Source of the DNA: Ptiloglossa arizonensis
Lineage: Eukaryota; Arthropoda; Insecta; Hymenoptera; Colletidae
DNA length: 64,000 nt
Direction: 5' to 3'
NCBI RefSeq assembly: GCF_051014685.1
Contig: NW_027478717.1
Coordinates: 62,001 to 126,000, forward strand
In this document: positions 1-14,414 of the stretch, one piece after another
How the letters are laid out: each line of letters starts with the position of its first letter
Position numbering within the stretch: the first letter of the stretch is position 1
Position numbers and translations under genes: made by a program
Notes under the pieces: generated by a model
Seen by the model: the letters and a program-made list of their open reading frames with translations, nothing else
Told to the model about the DNA's origin: nothing
The model's database searches: none

Positions 1-903
1 GTTCTTCGTTACACGTTATACGTTATACGTTATGCGTTATACGTATTACGTTATTCGTGATACGTTATACGTTATACGTTATACGTTATACGGCATACGT
101 TATACGTTATACGTTATACGTTATACGTTATACGTTATACGTTATACGTTATACGTTATACGTTATACGTTATACGTTATACGTTATACGTTATACGTTA
201 TACGTTATACGTTATACGTTATACGTTATACGTTATACGTTATACGTTATACGTTATACGTCATACGTTATACGTCATACGTTATACGTCATACGTTATA
301 CGTTATACGTTATACGTTATGAGTTATACATTATACGTTATACGTTATACGTTAGACGTTATACGTTATACGTTATACGTTATACGTTATACGTTATACG
401 TTATACGTTATACGTTATACGTTATACGTTATACGTTATACGTTATACGTTATACGTTATACGTTATACGTTATACGTTATACGTTATACGTTATACGTT
501 ATACGTTATACGTTATACGTTATACGTTATACGTTATACGTTATACGTTATACGTTATACGTTATACGTTATACGTTATACGTTATACGTTATACGTTAT
601 ACGTTATACGTTATACGTTATACGTTATACGTTATACGTTATACGTTATACGTTATACGTTATACGTTATACGTTATACGTTATACGTTATACGTTATAC
701 GTCATACGTTATACGTTATACGTTATACGTTATACGTTATACGTTATACGTGATAAGTTATACGTTACATGCTATACGTTATACGTTATACGTTATACGT
801 TGTACGTTATACGTTATACGTTATTCGTGATACGTTATACGTTATACGTCATACGTTATACGTCATACGTTATTCGTTATACGTTATACGTTATACGTTA
901 TAC
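1..903 (+). repeat. Duplicated segment, copy 1 (partner 4,194-5,110)
   Basis: The segment begins inside word D at the window start and shows the same succession of variants as 4,194-5,110. It includes a GCATACG unit near 91, a TCATACG triplet, TTATGAG, TTAGACG at 352-358, then a pure run of 49 consensus units (359-701), then TCATACG, TGATAAG and TTACATG. The offset to the partner is 4,193 bp at the left, 4,186 at TTAGACG and 4,207 after the pure run. The copies therefore differ only in numbers of whole consensus units. The true left edge is outside the window. Confidence 0.85.
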
Positions 904-1023
904 GTTATACGTTATACGTTATTCTTTATACGTTATACGTTATACGTTATACGTTATACGTTATACGTTATACGTTATAGGTTATACGTTGTACGTTATA
1001 CGTTATACGTTGTACGTTGTACG

Positions 1024-1620
1024 TAATAAGTTATACGTTACATGCTATACGTTATACGTTATACGTTATACGTTATACGTTATACGTTATACGTTATACG
1101 TTATACGTTATACGTTATACGTTATACGTTATACGTTATACGTTATACGTTATACGTTATACGTTATACGTTATACGTTATACGTTATACGTTGTACGTT
1201 ATACGTTATACGTTGTACGTTGTACGTAATAAGTTATACGTTACATGCTATACGTTATACGTTATACGTTATACGTTATACGTTATACGTTATACGTTAT
1301 ACGTTATACGTTATAGGTTATACGTTGTACGTTATACGTTATACGTTGTACGTTGTACGTAATAAGTTATACGTTACATGCTATACGTTATACGTTATAC
1401 GTTATACGTTATACGTTATACGTTATACGTTATTCTTTATACGTTATACGTTATACGTTATACGTTATACGTTATACGTTATAGGTTATACGTTGTACGT
1501 AATAAGTTATACGTTACATGCTATACGTTATACGTTATACGTTATACGTTATACGTTATACGTTATACGTTATACGTTGTACGTTGTACGTAATAAGTTA
1601 TACGTTACATGCTATACGTT
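1024..1620 (+). repeat. Ladder of TAATAAG/TTACATG blocks with shrinking spacing
   Basis: A four-unit motif (TAATAAG, TTATACG, TTACATG, CTATACG) starts at 1,024; 1,227; 1,360; 1,500 and 1,591, with spacings of 203, 133, 140 and 91 bp (29, 19, 20 and 13 units). Most copies are preceded by TTGTACG units. It looks like a local tandem repeat that has gained and lost whole units between conserved blocks. The motif recurs singly elsewhere, for example near 5,413, 44,194 and 48,165. Confidence 0.75.
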
Positions 1621-3109
1621 ATACGTTATACGTTATACGTTGTACGTTATACGTTATGCGTTATAAGTTATACGTTATACGTTATACGTTATACGTTATA
1701 CGTTATACGTTGTACGTTATACGTTATACGTTATACGTTATACGTTATACGTTATACGTTATACGTTATACGTTATACGTTATACGACATACGTTATACG
1801 TTATACGTTATACGACATACGTTATTCTTTATACGTTATACGTTATACGTTATACGTTATACGACATACGTTATACGTTATACGTTATACGTTATACGTT
1901 ATAGGTTATACGTTATACGTCATAGATTATACGTTATACGTTATACGTTATACGTCATACGTTATACGTTATAGGTTATACGTTATACGTGAAACGTTAT
2001 ACGTTATAAGTTATACGTTATACGTTATACGTTATACGTAATTCGTAATACGTTATACCTGATACGTTATACGTTCTACGTTATACGTTATACGTTATAC
2101 GTTATACGTTATACGTTATACGTTATACGTTATACGTAATACGTAATAAGTTATACGTTATACGTTATACGTTATTCTTTATACGTTATACTTTATACGT
2201 TATACGTTATGCGTTATACGTTATAGGTTATACGTTATACGTTATACGTTATACGTTATACGTTATACGTTATACGTTATACGTGAAACGTTATACGTTA
2301 TACGTTATACGTTATACGTGAAACGTTATACGTTATACGTTATACGGTATACGTGAAACGTTATACGTTATACGTTATACGTTATATGTTATTCGTTACA
2401 CGTTATACGTTATATGTTATTCGTTATACGTTATACGTTATACGTTATACGTTATACGTTATACGTTATACGTTATACGTAATACGTTATACGTTATACG
2501 TTATACGTTATACGTTATACGTTATACGTTATACGTTATACGTTATACGTTAGACGTTATACGTTATACGTTATACGTTATACGTTAGACGTTATACGTT
2601 ATACGTTATACGTTATACGTTATACGTTATACGTTATACGTTATACGTTATACGTTATACGTTATACGTTATACGTTATACGTTATACGTTATACGTTAT
2701 ACGTTATACGTTATACGTTATACGTTATACGTAATAAGATATACGTTACATGCTATACGTTATACGTTATACGTTATACGTTGTACGTTATACGTTATAC
2801 GTTATAAGTTATACGTTATACGTTATACGTCATACGTTATACGTCATACGTTATTCGTTATACGTTATACGTTGTACGTTATACGTTATACGTTATACGT
2901 TATACGTTATACTTTATACGTTATACGTTATACGAAATATGTAATACGTAATGCGTTTTACGATATTCGTTATACGTTCTTCGTTACACGTTATACGTTA
3001 TACGTTTTGCGTTATACGTTTTACGTTATTCGTGATACGTTATACGTTATACGTTATACGTTATACGTTATACGGTATACGTTATACGTTATACGTTATA
3101 CGTTATACG

Positions 3110-4302
3110 CTATACGTTATATGTTATACGCTATACGTTATACGTAATATGCAATGCTTCATACGTTTTACGTTATTCGTTATACGTTTTTCGTTACAAG
3201 TTAAACGTTATACGTTATACGTTATAAGTTATATGTCATAAGTTATACGATACATGTTATACGTTATACGAAATATGTAATACGTAATACGTTTTACGAT
3301 ATTCGTTATACGTTCTTCGTTACACGTTATACGTTATACGTTATGCGTTATACGTATTACGTTATTCGTGATACGTTATACGTTATACGTTATCCGTTAT
3401 ACGGCATACGTTATACGTTATACGTTATACGTTATACGTTATACGTTATACGTTATACGTTATACGTTATACGTTATACGTTATACGTTATACGTTATAC
3501 GTTATACGTTATACGTTATACGTTATACGTTATACGATATACGTTATACGTTATACGTTATACGTTATACGTTATACGTTATACGTTATACGTTATACGT
3601 TATACGTTATACGTTATACGTTATACGTTATACGTTATACGTTATACGTAATACGTTATTCGTTATACGTTATACGTTATACGTTATACGTTATACGTTA
3701 TACGTTATACGTTATTCTTTATACGTTATACGTTATACGTTATACGTTATACGTCATACGTCATACGTTATACGTTATACGTTATACGTTATACGTTATA
3801 CGTTATACGTGAAACGTTATACGTTATACGTTGTACGTTATACGTTATACGTTATACGTTATACTTTATACGTTGTACGTTATACGTTATACGTTATACG
3901 TTGTACGTTATACGTTATACGTTATACGTTATACGTTATACGTTATACGTTATACGTCATACGTTATAGGTCATATGTTATACGTTATACGCTATACGTT
4001 ATATGTTATACGCTATACGTTATACGTAATATGTAATGCTTCATACGTTTTACGTTATTCGTTATACGTTTTTCGTTACAAGTTATACGTTATACGTAAT
4101 ACGTTATAAGTTATATGTCATAAGTTATACGATACATGTTATACGTTATACGAAATATGTAATACGTAATACGTTTTACGATATTCGTTATACGTTCTTC
4201 GTTACACGTTATACGTTATACGTTATGCGTTATACGTATTACGTTATTCGTGATACGTTATACGTTATACGTTATACGTTATACGGCATACGTTATACGT
4301 TA
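3110..4302 (+). repeat. 882-bp tandem duplication carrying words E and D
   Basis: Word E (3,110 and 3,992) and word D (3,271 and 4,153) repeat at exactly 882 bp (126 units), and the match continues past the following GCATACG unit. Visible differences are substitutions such as TTAAACG versus TTATACG and TTATCCG versus TTATACG. Confidence 0.8.
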
Positions 4303-5110
4303 TACGTTATACGTTATACGTTATACGTTATACGTTATACGTTATACGTTATACGTTATACGTTATACGTTATACGTTATACGTTATACGTTATACGTTA
4401 TACGTTATACGTTATACGTTATACGTTATACGTTATACGTTATACGTCATACGTTATACGTCATACGTTATACGTCATACGTTATACGTTATACGTTATA
4501 CGTTATGAGTTATACATTATACGTTATACGTTATACGTTAGACGTTATACGTTATACGTTATACGTTATACGTTATACGTTATACGTTATACGTTATACG
4601 TTATACGTTATACGTTATACGTTATACGTTATACGTTATACGTTATACGTTATACGTTATACGTTATACGTTATACGTTATACGTTATACGTTATACGTT
4701 ATACGTTATACGTTATACGTTATACGTTATACGTTATACGTTATACGTTATACGTTATACGTTATACGTTATACGTTATACGTTATACGTTATACGTTAT
4801 ACGTTATACGTTATACGTTATACGTTATACGTTATACGTTATACGTTATACGTTATACGTTATACGTTATACGTTATACGTTATACGTTATACGTTATAC
4901 GTTATACGTCATACGTTATACGTTATACGTTATACGTTATACGTTATACGTTATACGTGATAAGTTATACGTTACATGCTATACGTTATACGTTATACGT
5001 TATACGTTGTACGTTATACGTTATACGTTATTCGTGATACGTTATACGTTATACGTCATACGTTATACGTCATACGTTATTCGTTATACGTTATACGTTA
5101 TACGTTATAC
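4194..5110 (+). repeat. Duplicated segment, copy 2 (partner 1-903)
   Basis: Second copy of the segment at the window start. Its pure run after TTAGACG (4,538-4,544) is 52 units (4,545-4,908) against 49 in copy 1, while the run before it is one unit shorter. The two copies diverge after the TTATTCG unit near 5,077, where this copy has a TTGTACG unit and copy 1 has a TTATTCT unit. Confidence 0.85.
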
Positions 5111-5608
5111 GTTGTACGTTATACGTTATACGTTATACGTTATACGTTATACGTTATACGTTATACGTTATACGTTATACGTTATACGTTATACGTTATA
5201 CGTTATTCTTTATACGTTATACGTTATACGTTATACGTTATACGTTATACGTTATACGTTATACGTTATACGTTATACGTTGTACGTTATACGTTATACG
5301 TTATACGTTATACGTTATACGTTATACGTTATACGTTATACGTTATACGTTATACGTTATACGTTATACGTTATACGTTATACGTTATACGTTATACGTT
5401 ATACGTTATACGTAATAAGTTATACGTTACATGCTATACGTTATACGTTATACGTTATACGTTGTACGTTATACGTTATGCGTTATAAGTTATACGTTAT
5501 ACGTTATACGTTATACGTTATACGTTATACGTTATACGTTGTACGTTATACGTTATACGTTATACGTTATACGTTATACGTTATACGTTATACGTTATAC
5601 GTTATACG

Positions 5609-6766
5609 TTGTACGTTATACGTTATACGTTATTCGTGATACGTTATACGTTATACGTCATACGTTATACGTCATACGTTATTCGTTATACGTTGTACGT
5701 TATACGTTATACGTTATACGTTATACGTTATACGTTATACGTTATACGTTATACGTTATACGTTATACGTTATACGTTATACGTTAGACGTTATACGTTA
5801 TACGTTATACGTTACACGTTATACCTTATAAATTATACGTTATACCTTATAAGTTATACGTCATAAGTTATACGATACACGTTATACGTTATTCGAAATA
5901 TGTAATACGTAATACGTTTTACGATATTCGTTATACGTTCTTCGTTACACGTTATACGTTATACGTTATGCGTTATACGTTTTACGTTATTCGTGATACG
6001 TTATACGTTATACGTTATACGTTATACGTTATACGTTATACGTTATACGACATACGTTATTCTTTATACGTTATACGTTATACGTTATACGTTATACGAC
6101 ATACGTTATACGTTATACGTTATACGTTATACGTTATAGGTTATACGTTATACGTCATAGATTATACGTTATACGTTATACGTTATACGTTATACGTTAT
6201 ACGTTATAGGTTATACGTTATACGTGAAACGTTATACGTTATACGTTATACGTTATACGTTATACGTTATACGTTATACGTTATACGTTATACGTTATAC
6301 GTTATACGTTGTACGTTATACGTTATACGTTATACGTTATACGTTATACGTTATACGTTATACGTTATACGTTATACGTTGTACGTTATACGTTATACGT
6401 TATTCGTGATACGTTATACGTTATACGTCATACGTTATACGTCATACGTTATTCGTTATACGTTGTACGTTATACGTTATACGTTATACGTTATACGTTA
6501 TACGTTATACGTTATACGTTATACGTTATACGTTATACGTTATACGTTAGACGTTATACGTTATACGTTACACGTTATACCTTATAAGTTATACGTTATA
6601 CCTTATAAGTTATACGTCATAAGTTATACGATACACGTTATACGTTATTCGAAATATGTAATACGTAATACGTTTTACGATATTCGTTATACGTTCTTCG
6701 TTACACGTTATACGTTATACGTTATGCGTTATACGTTTTACGTTATTCGTGATACGTTATACGTTA
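5609..6766 (+). repeat. Tandem duplication of about 0.76 kb
   Basis: A succession of TTGTACG, TTATTCG, TGATACG, TCATACG pair, TTAGACG, TTACACG, TTATACC/TTATAAG pair and word D occurs from 5,609 and again from 6,379. The offset is 770 bp at the left and 756 bp at the right, a difference of two whole units. The first copy has TTATAAA where the second has TTATAAG. After word D the copies diverge: the first leads to word H, the second to a GTATACG unit. Confidence 0.78.
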
Positions 6767-8408
6767 TACGTTATACGTTATACGGTATACGTTATACGTT
6801 ATACGTTATACGTTATACGTTATACGTTATACGTTATACGTTATACGTTATACGTTATACGTTATATGCTATACGTTATACGTTATACGTTATACGTTGT
6901 ACGTTATACGTTATACGTTATACGTTGTACGTTATACGTTATACGTTATACGTCATACGTTTTACGTCATACGTTATTCGTTATACGTTATACGTTATAC
7001 GTTATACGTTATACGTTATACGTTATACGTTATTCTTTATACGTTATACGTTATACGTTATACGTTATACGTCATACGTTATACGTAATACGTGATAAGT
7101 TATACGTTATACGTTATACGTTATTCTTTATACGTTATACGTTATACGTTATACGTTATACGTCATACGTTATACGTTATACGTTATACGTTATACGTTA
7201 TACGTCATACGTTATACGTAATACGTTATACGTTATACGTTATACGATATACGTTATACATTATACGTTATGCGTTATTCGTTATACGTTTTACGTTATA
7301 CGTTACACGTAATTCGTAATACGTTATACCTGATAGGTTATACGTTCTACGTTATACGTTATACGTTATACGTTATACGTTATACGTTATACGTTATATG
7401 TTATACGTTATACGTTATACGTTATACGTTACATGCTATACGTTATACGTTATACGTTATACGTTATACGTTATACGTTATACGTTATACGTTGTACGTT
7501 ATACGTTATACGTTATACGTTATACGTTATACGTTATACGTTATACGTTATACGTTATACGTTATACGTTATACGTTATACGTCATACGTTATACGTTAT
7601 ACGTTATACGTTATACGTTATACGTTATACGTTATTCGTTACACGTTATACGTTATACGTTATTCGTTATACGTTATACGTTATACGTTATACGTTATAC
7701 GTTATACGTTATACGTAATACGTTATACGTTATACGTTATACGTTATACGTTATACGTTATACGTTATACGTTATACGTTATACGTTATACGTAATACGT
7801 GATAAGTTATACGTTATACGTTATACGTTATTCTTTATACGTTATACGTTATACGTTATACGTTATACGTCATACGTTATACGTTATACGTTATACGTTA
7901 TACGTTATACGTTATACGTTATACGTTATACGTTATACGTTCTACGTTATACGTTGTACGTTAGACGTTATACGTTATACGTTATACGTTATACGTTATA
8001 CGTTATACGTGATAAGTTATACGTTACATGCTATACGTTATACGTTATACGTTGTACGTTATACGTTATACGTTATACGTTATACGTTATACGTTATACG
8101 TCATACGTTATACGTCATACGTTATTCGTTATACGTTATACGTTATACGTTATACGATATACGTTATACGTTATTCTTTATACGTTATACGTTATACGTT
8201 ATACGTTATACGTTATACGTTATACGTCATACGTTATACGTAATACGTGATAAGTTATACGTTATACGTTATACGTTATTCTTTATACGTTATACGTTAT
8301 ACGTTATACGTTATACGTCATACGTTATACGTTATACGTTATACGTTATACGTTATACGTTATACGTTATACGTAATACGTTATACGTTATACGTTATAC
8401 GATATACG
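6575..8408 (+). repeat. Higher-order repeat of 1,834 bp, copy 1
   Basis: It runs from the first of the TTATACC/TTATAAG pair through word D (6,652) and word G (7,247) to the next TTATACC at 8,409. Copy 2 starts immediately after, so this is a true tandem repeat of 262 units. The offset is 1,834 bp up to word G and 1,841 bp after it. Confidence 0.82.
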
Positions 8409-10080
8409 TTATACCTTATAAGTTATACGTTATACCTTATAAGTTATACGTCATAAGTTATACGATACACGTTATACGTTATTCGAAATATGTAATACGT
8501 AATACGTTTTACGATATTCGTTATACGTTCTTCGTTACACGTTATACGTTATACGTTATGCGTTATACGTTTTACGTTATTCGTGATACGTTATACGTTA
8601 TACGTTATACGTTATACGGTATACGTTATACGTTATACGTTATGCGTTATACGTTATACGTTATACGTTATACGTTATACGTTATACGTTATACGTTATA
8701 TGCTATACGTTATACGTTATACGTTATACGTTGTACGTTATACGTTATACGTTATACGTTGTACGTTATACGTTATACGTTATACGTCATACGTTTTACG
8801 TCATACGTTATTCGTTATACGTTATACGTTATACGTTATACGTTATACGTTATACGTTATACGTTATTCTTTATACGTTATACGTTATACGTTATACGTT
8901 ATACGTCATACGTTATACGTAATACGTGATAAGTTATACGTTATACGTTATACGTTATTCTTTATACGTTATACGTTATACGTTATACGTTATACGTCAT
9001 ACGTTATACGTTATACGTTATACGTTATACGTTATACGTCATACGTTATACGTAATACGTTATACGTTATACGTTATACGATATACGTTATACATTATAC
9101 GTTATGCGTTATTCGTTATACGTTTTACGTTATACGTTACACGTAATTCGTAATACGTTATACCTGATAGGTTATACGTTCTACGTTATACGTTATACGT
9201 TATACGTTATACGTTATACGTTATACGTTATACGTTATATGTTATACGTTATACGTTATACGTTATACGTTACATGCTATACGTTATACGTTATACGTTA
9301 TACGTTATACGTTATACGTTATACGTTATACGTTGTACGTTATACGTTATACGTTATACGTTATACGTTATACGTTATACGTTATACGTTATACGTTATA
9401 CGTTATACGTTATACGTTATACGTCATACGTTATACGTTATACGTTATACGTTATACGTTATACGTTATACGTTATTCGTTACACGTTATACGTTATACG
9501 TTATTCGTTATACGTTATACGTTATACGTTATACGTTATACGTTATACGTTATACGTAATACGTTATACGTTATACGTTATACGTTATACGTTATACGTT
9601 ATACGTTATACGTTATACGTTATACGTTATACGTAATACGTGATAAGTTATACGTTATACGTTATACGTTATTCTTTATACGTTATACGTTATACGTTAT
9701 ACGTTATACGTCATACGTTATACGTTATACGTTATACGTTATACGTTATACGTTATACGTTATACGTTATACGTTGTACGTTATACGTTATACGTTGTAC
9801 GTTAGACGTTATACGTTATACGTTATACGTTATACGTTATACGTTATACGTGATAAGTTATACGTTACATGCTATACGTTATACGTTATACGTTGTACGT
9901 TATACGTTATACGTTATACGTTATACGTTATACGTTATACGTTATACGTCATACGTTATACGTCATACGTTATTCGTTATACGTTATACGTTATACGTTA
10001 TACGATATACGTTATACGTTATTCTTTATACGTTATACGTTATACGTTATACGTTATACGTCATACGTCATACGTTATAC
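8409..10080 (+). repeat. Higher-order repeat of about 1.84 kb, copy 2
   Basis: Tandem partner of 6,575-8,408, with word D at 8,486 and word G at 9,081. One visible substitution is TTATGCG near 8,642 where copy 1 has a consensus unit. The match is lost near 10,080, where a different succession with TGAAACG units begins. Confidence 0.8.
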
Positions 10081-12054
10081 GTTATACGTTATACGTTATA
10101 CGTTATACGTTATTCGTGAAACGTTATACGTTATACGTTGTACGTTATACGTTATACGTTATACGTTATACGTTATACGTTATACGTTATACGTTATACG
10201 TTATACGTTGTACGTTATACGTTATACGTTATACGTTATACGTTATACGTCATACGTTATACGTCATACGTTATACGTTATACGTTATACGTTATACGTC
10301 ATACGTTATACGTTATACGTTATACGTTATACGTTATACGTTATACGTTATACGTTATACGTTATACGTTATACGTTATACGTTAGACGTTATACGTTAT
10401 ACGTTATACGTTATACGTTATACGTTATACGTTATACGTTATACGTTATACGTTATACGTTATACGTTATACGTTATACGTTAGACGTTATACGTTATAC
10501 GTTATTCGTGATACGTTATACGTTATACGTCATACGTTATACGTCATACGTTATTCGTTATACGTTATACGTTATACGTTATACGTTATACGTTATACGT
10601 TATTCTTTATACGTTATACGTTATACGTTATACGTTATACGTCATACGTCATACGTTATACGTTATACGTTATACGTAATACGTTATACGTTATACGTTA
10701 TACAATATACGTTATACGTTATACGTTATACGTTATTCGTTATACGTTAGACGTTATACGTTATACGTCATACGTTATACGTTATACGTTATACGTTATA
10801 CGTTATACGTTATACGTTATACGTTATATGTTATACGTTATACGTTATACGTTATACGTTACATGCTATACGTTATACGTTATACGTTATACGTTATACG
10901 TTATACGTTATACGTTATACGTTATACGTTGAACGTTATACGTTATACGTTATACGTTATACGTTATACGTTATACGTTATACGTTATACGTTATACGTT
11001 ATACGTTATACGTTATACGTCATACGTTATACGTTATACGTTATACGTTATACGTTATACGTTATACGTTATTCGTTACACGTCATACGTTATACGTTAT
11101 TCGTTATACGTTATACGTTATACGTTATACGTTATACGTTATACGTTATACGTAATACGTTATACGTTATACGTTATACGTTATACGTTATACGTTATAC
11201 GTTATACGTTATACGTTATACGTTATACGTTATACGTAATACGTGATAAGTTATACGTTATACGTTATACGTTATTCTTTATACGTTATACGTTATACGT
11301 TATACGTTATACGTCATACGTTATACGTTATACGTTATACGTTATACGTTATACGTTATACGTTATACGTTATACGTTATACGTTATACGTTATACGTTA
11401 GACGTTATACGTTATACGTTATACGTTATACGTTATACGTTATACGTGATAAGTTATACGTTACATGCTATACGTTATACGTTATACGTTGTACGTTATA
11501 CGTTATACGTTATACGTTATACGTTATACGTTATACGTCATACGTTATACGTCATACGTTATTCGTTATACGTTATACGTTATACGTTATACGATATACG
11601 TTATACGTTATTCTTTATACGTTATACGTTATACGTTATACGTTATACGTCATACGTCATACGTTATACGTTATACGTTATACGTTATACGTTATACGTT
11701 ATACGTTATACGTGAAACGTTATACGTTATACGTTGTACGTTATACGTTATACGTTATACGTTATACGTTATACGTTATACGTTATACGTTATACGTTAT
11801 ACGTTGTACGTTATACGTTATACGTTATACGTTATACGTTATACGTCATACGTTATACGTCATACGTTATACGTTATACGTTATACGTTATACGTCATAC
11901 GTTATACGTTATACGTTATACGTTATACGTTATACGTTATACGTTATACGTTATACGTTATACGTTATACGTTATACGTTAGACGTTATACGTTATACGT
12001 TATACGTTATACGTTATACGTTATACGTTATACGTCATACGTTATACGTAATAC

Positions 12055-14400
12055 GTGATAAGTTATACGTTATACGTTATACGTTATTCTTTATACGTTA
12101 TACGTTATACGTTATACGTTATACGTCATACGTTATACGTTATACGTTATACGTTATACGTTATACGTTATACGTCATACGTTATACGTAATACGTTATA
12201 CGTTATACGTTATACGATATACGTTATACATTATACGTTATGCGTTATTCGTTATACGTTTTACGTTATACGTTACACGTAATTCGTAATACGTTATACC
12301 TGATAGGTTATACGTTCTACGTTATACGTTATACGTTATACGTTATACGTTATACGTTATACGTTATACGTTATACGTTATATGTTATACGTTATACGTT
12401 ATACGTTATACGTTACATGCTATACGTTATACGTTATACGTTATACGTTATACGTTATACGTTATACGTTATACGTTGTACGTTATACGTTATACGTTAT
12501 ACGTTATACGTTATACGTTATACGTTATACGTTATACGTTATACGTTATACGTTATACGTTATACGTCATACGTTATACGTTATACGTTATACGTTATAC
12601 GTTATACGTTATACGTTATTCGTTACACGTTATACGTTATACGTTATTCGTTATACGTTATACGTTATACGTTATACGTTATACGTTATACGTTATACGT
12701 AATACGTTATACGTTATACGTTATACGTTATACGTTATACGTTATACGTTATACGTTATACGTTATACGTTATACGTTATACGTAATACGTGATAAGTTA
12801 TACGTTATACGTTATACGTTATTCTTTATACGTTATACGTTATACGTTATACGTTATACGTCATACGTTATACGTTATACGTTATACGTTATACGTTATA
12901 CGTTATACGTTATACGTTATACGTTATACGTTATACGTTATACGTTAGACGTTATACGTTATACGTTATACGTTATACGTTATACGTTATACGTTATACG
13001 TGATAAGTTATACGTTACATGCTATACGTTATACGTTATACGTTGTACGTTATACGTTATACGTTATACGTTATACGTTATACGTTATACGTCATACGTT
13101 ATACGTCATACGTTATTCGTTATACGTTATACGTTATACGTTATACGATATACGTTATACGTTATACGTCATACGTTATACGTTATACGTTATACGTTAT
13201 ACGTCATACGTTATACGTTATACGTTATACGTTATACGTTATACGTTATACGTTATACGTTATACGTTATACGTTATACGTTATACGTTAGACGTTATAC
13301 GTTATACGTTATACGTTATACGTTATACGTTATACGTTATACGTCATACGTTATACGTAATACGTGATAAGTTATACGTTATACGTTATACGTTATTCTT
13401 TATACGTTATACGTTATACGTTATACGTTATACGTCATACGTTATACGTTATACGTTATACGTTATACGTTATACGTCATACGTTATACGTAATACGTTA
13501 TACGTTATACGTTATACGATATACGTTATACATTATACGTTATGCGTTATTCGTTATACGTTTTACGTTATACGTTACACGTAATTCGTAATACGTTATA
13601 CCTGATAGGTTATACGTTCTACGTTATACGTTATACGTTATACGTTATACGTTATACGTTATACGTTATACGTTATACGTTATACGTTATACGTTATATG
13701 TTATACGTTATACGTTATACGTTATACGTTACATGCTATACGTTATACGTTATACGTTATACGTTATACGTTATACGTTATACGTTATACGTTGTACGTT
13801 ATACGTTATACGTTATACGTTATACGTTATACGTTATACGTTATACGTTATACGTTATACGTTATACGTTATACGTTATACGTCATACGTTATACGTTAT
13901 ACGTTATACGTTATACGTTATACGTTATACGTTATTCGTTACACGTTATACGTTGTACGTTATTCGTTATACGTTATACGTTATACGTTATACGTTATAC
14001 GTTATACGTTATACGTAATACGTTATACGTTATACGTTATACGTTATACGTTATACGTTATACGTTATACGTTATACGTTATACGTTATACGTTATACGT
14101 AATACGTGATAAGTTATACGTTATACGTTATACGTTATTCTTTATACGTTATACGTTATACGTTATACGTTATACGTCATACGTTATACGTTATACGTTA
14201 TACGTTATACGTTATACGTTATACGTTATACGTTATACGTTATACGTTATACGTTATACGTTAGACGTTATACGTTATACGTTATACGTTATACGTTATA
14301 CGTTATACGTGATAAGTTATACGTTACATGCTATACGTTATACGTTATACGTTGTACGTTATACGTTATACGTTATACGTTATACGTTATACGTTATACG
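12055..14400 (+). repeat. 1.30-kb tandem duplication (two copies)
   Basis: Word G at 12,217 and 13,519 and the flanking anchors (12,055/13,364; 13,019/14,328) repeat at 1,302-1,309 bp. The same pair appears in the second 7-kb copy at 19,552-21,900 (word G at 19,707 and 21,016), inherited with it. Confidence 0.8.
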
Positions 14401-14414
14401 TCATACGTTATACG

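Larger units (their letters stand above)
7324..14414 (+). repeat. 7.1-kb higher-order repeat, copy 1
   Basis: This block, from the TTATACC unit of the first word G to 14,414, is followed directly by a second copy. Anchors 7,433; 7,799; 8,028; 8,247; 8,583 and 8,731 recur at exactly +7,091. Anchors from 9,081 to 14,328 recur at +7,490 or +7,497. The offset change reflects about 400 bp of extra or rearranged repeats near 15.9-16.5 kb in copy 2. Confidence 0.82.

Noticed and set aside
2935..4208. Words D and E as foreign insertions within the satellite
   Set aside because: They look irregular at first sight, but they divide cleanly into 7-base units in register, each a few substitutions from the consensus. 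They are diverged satellite.
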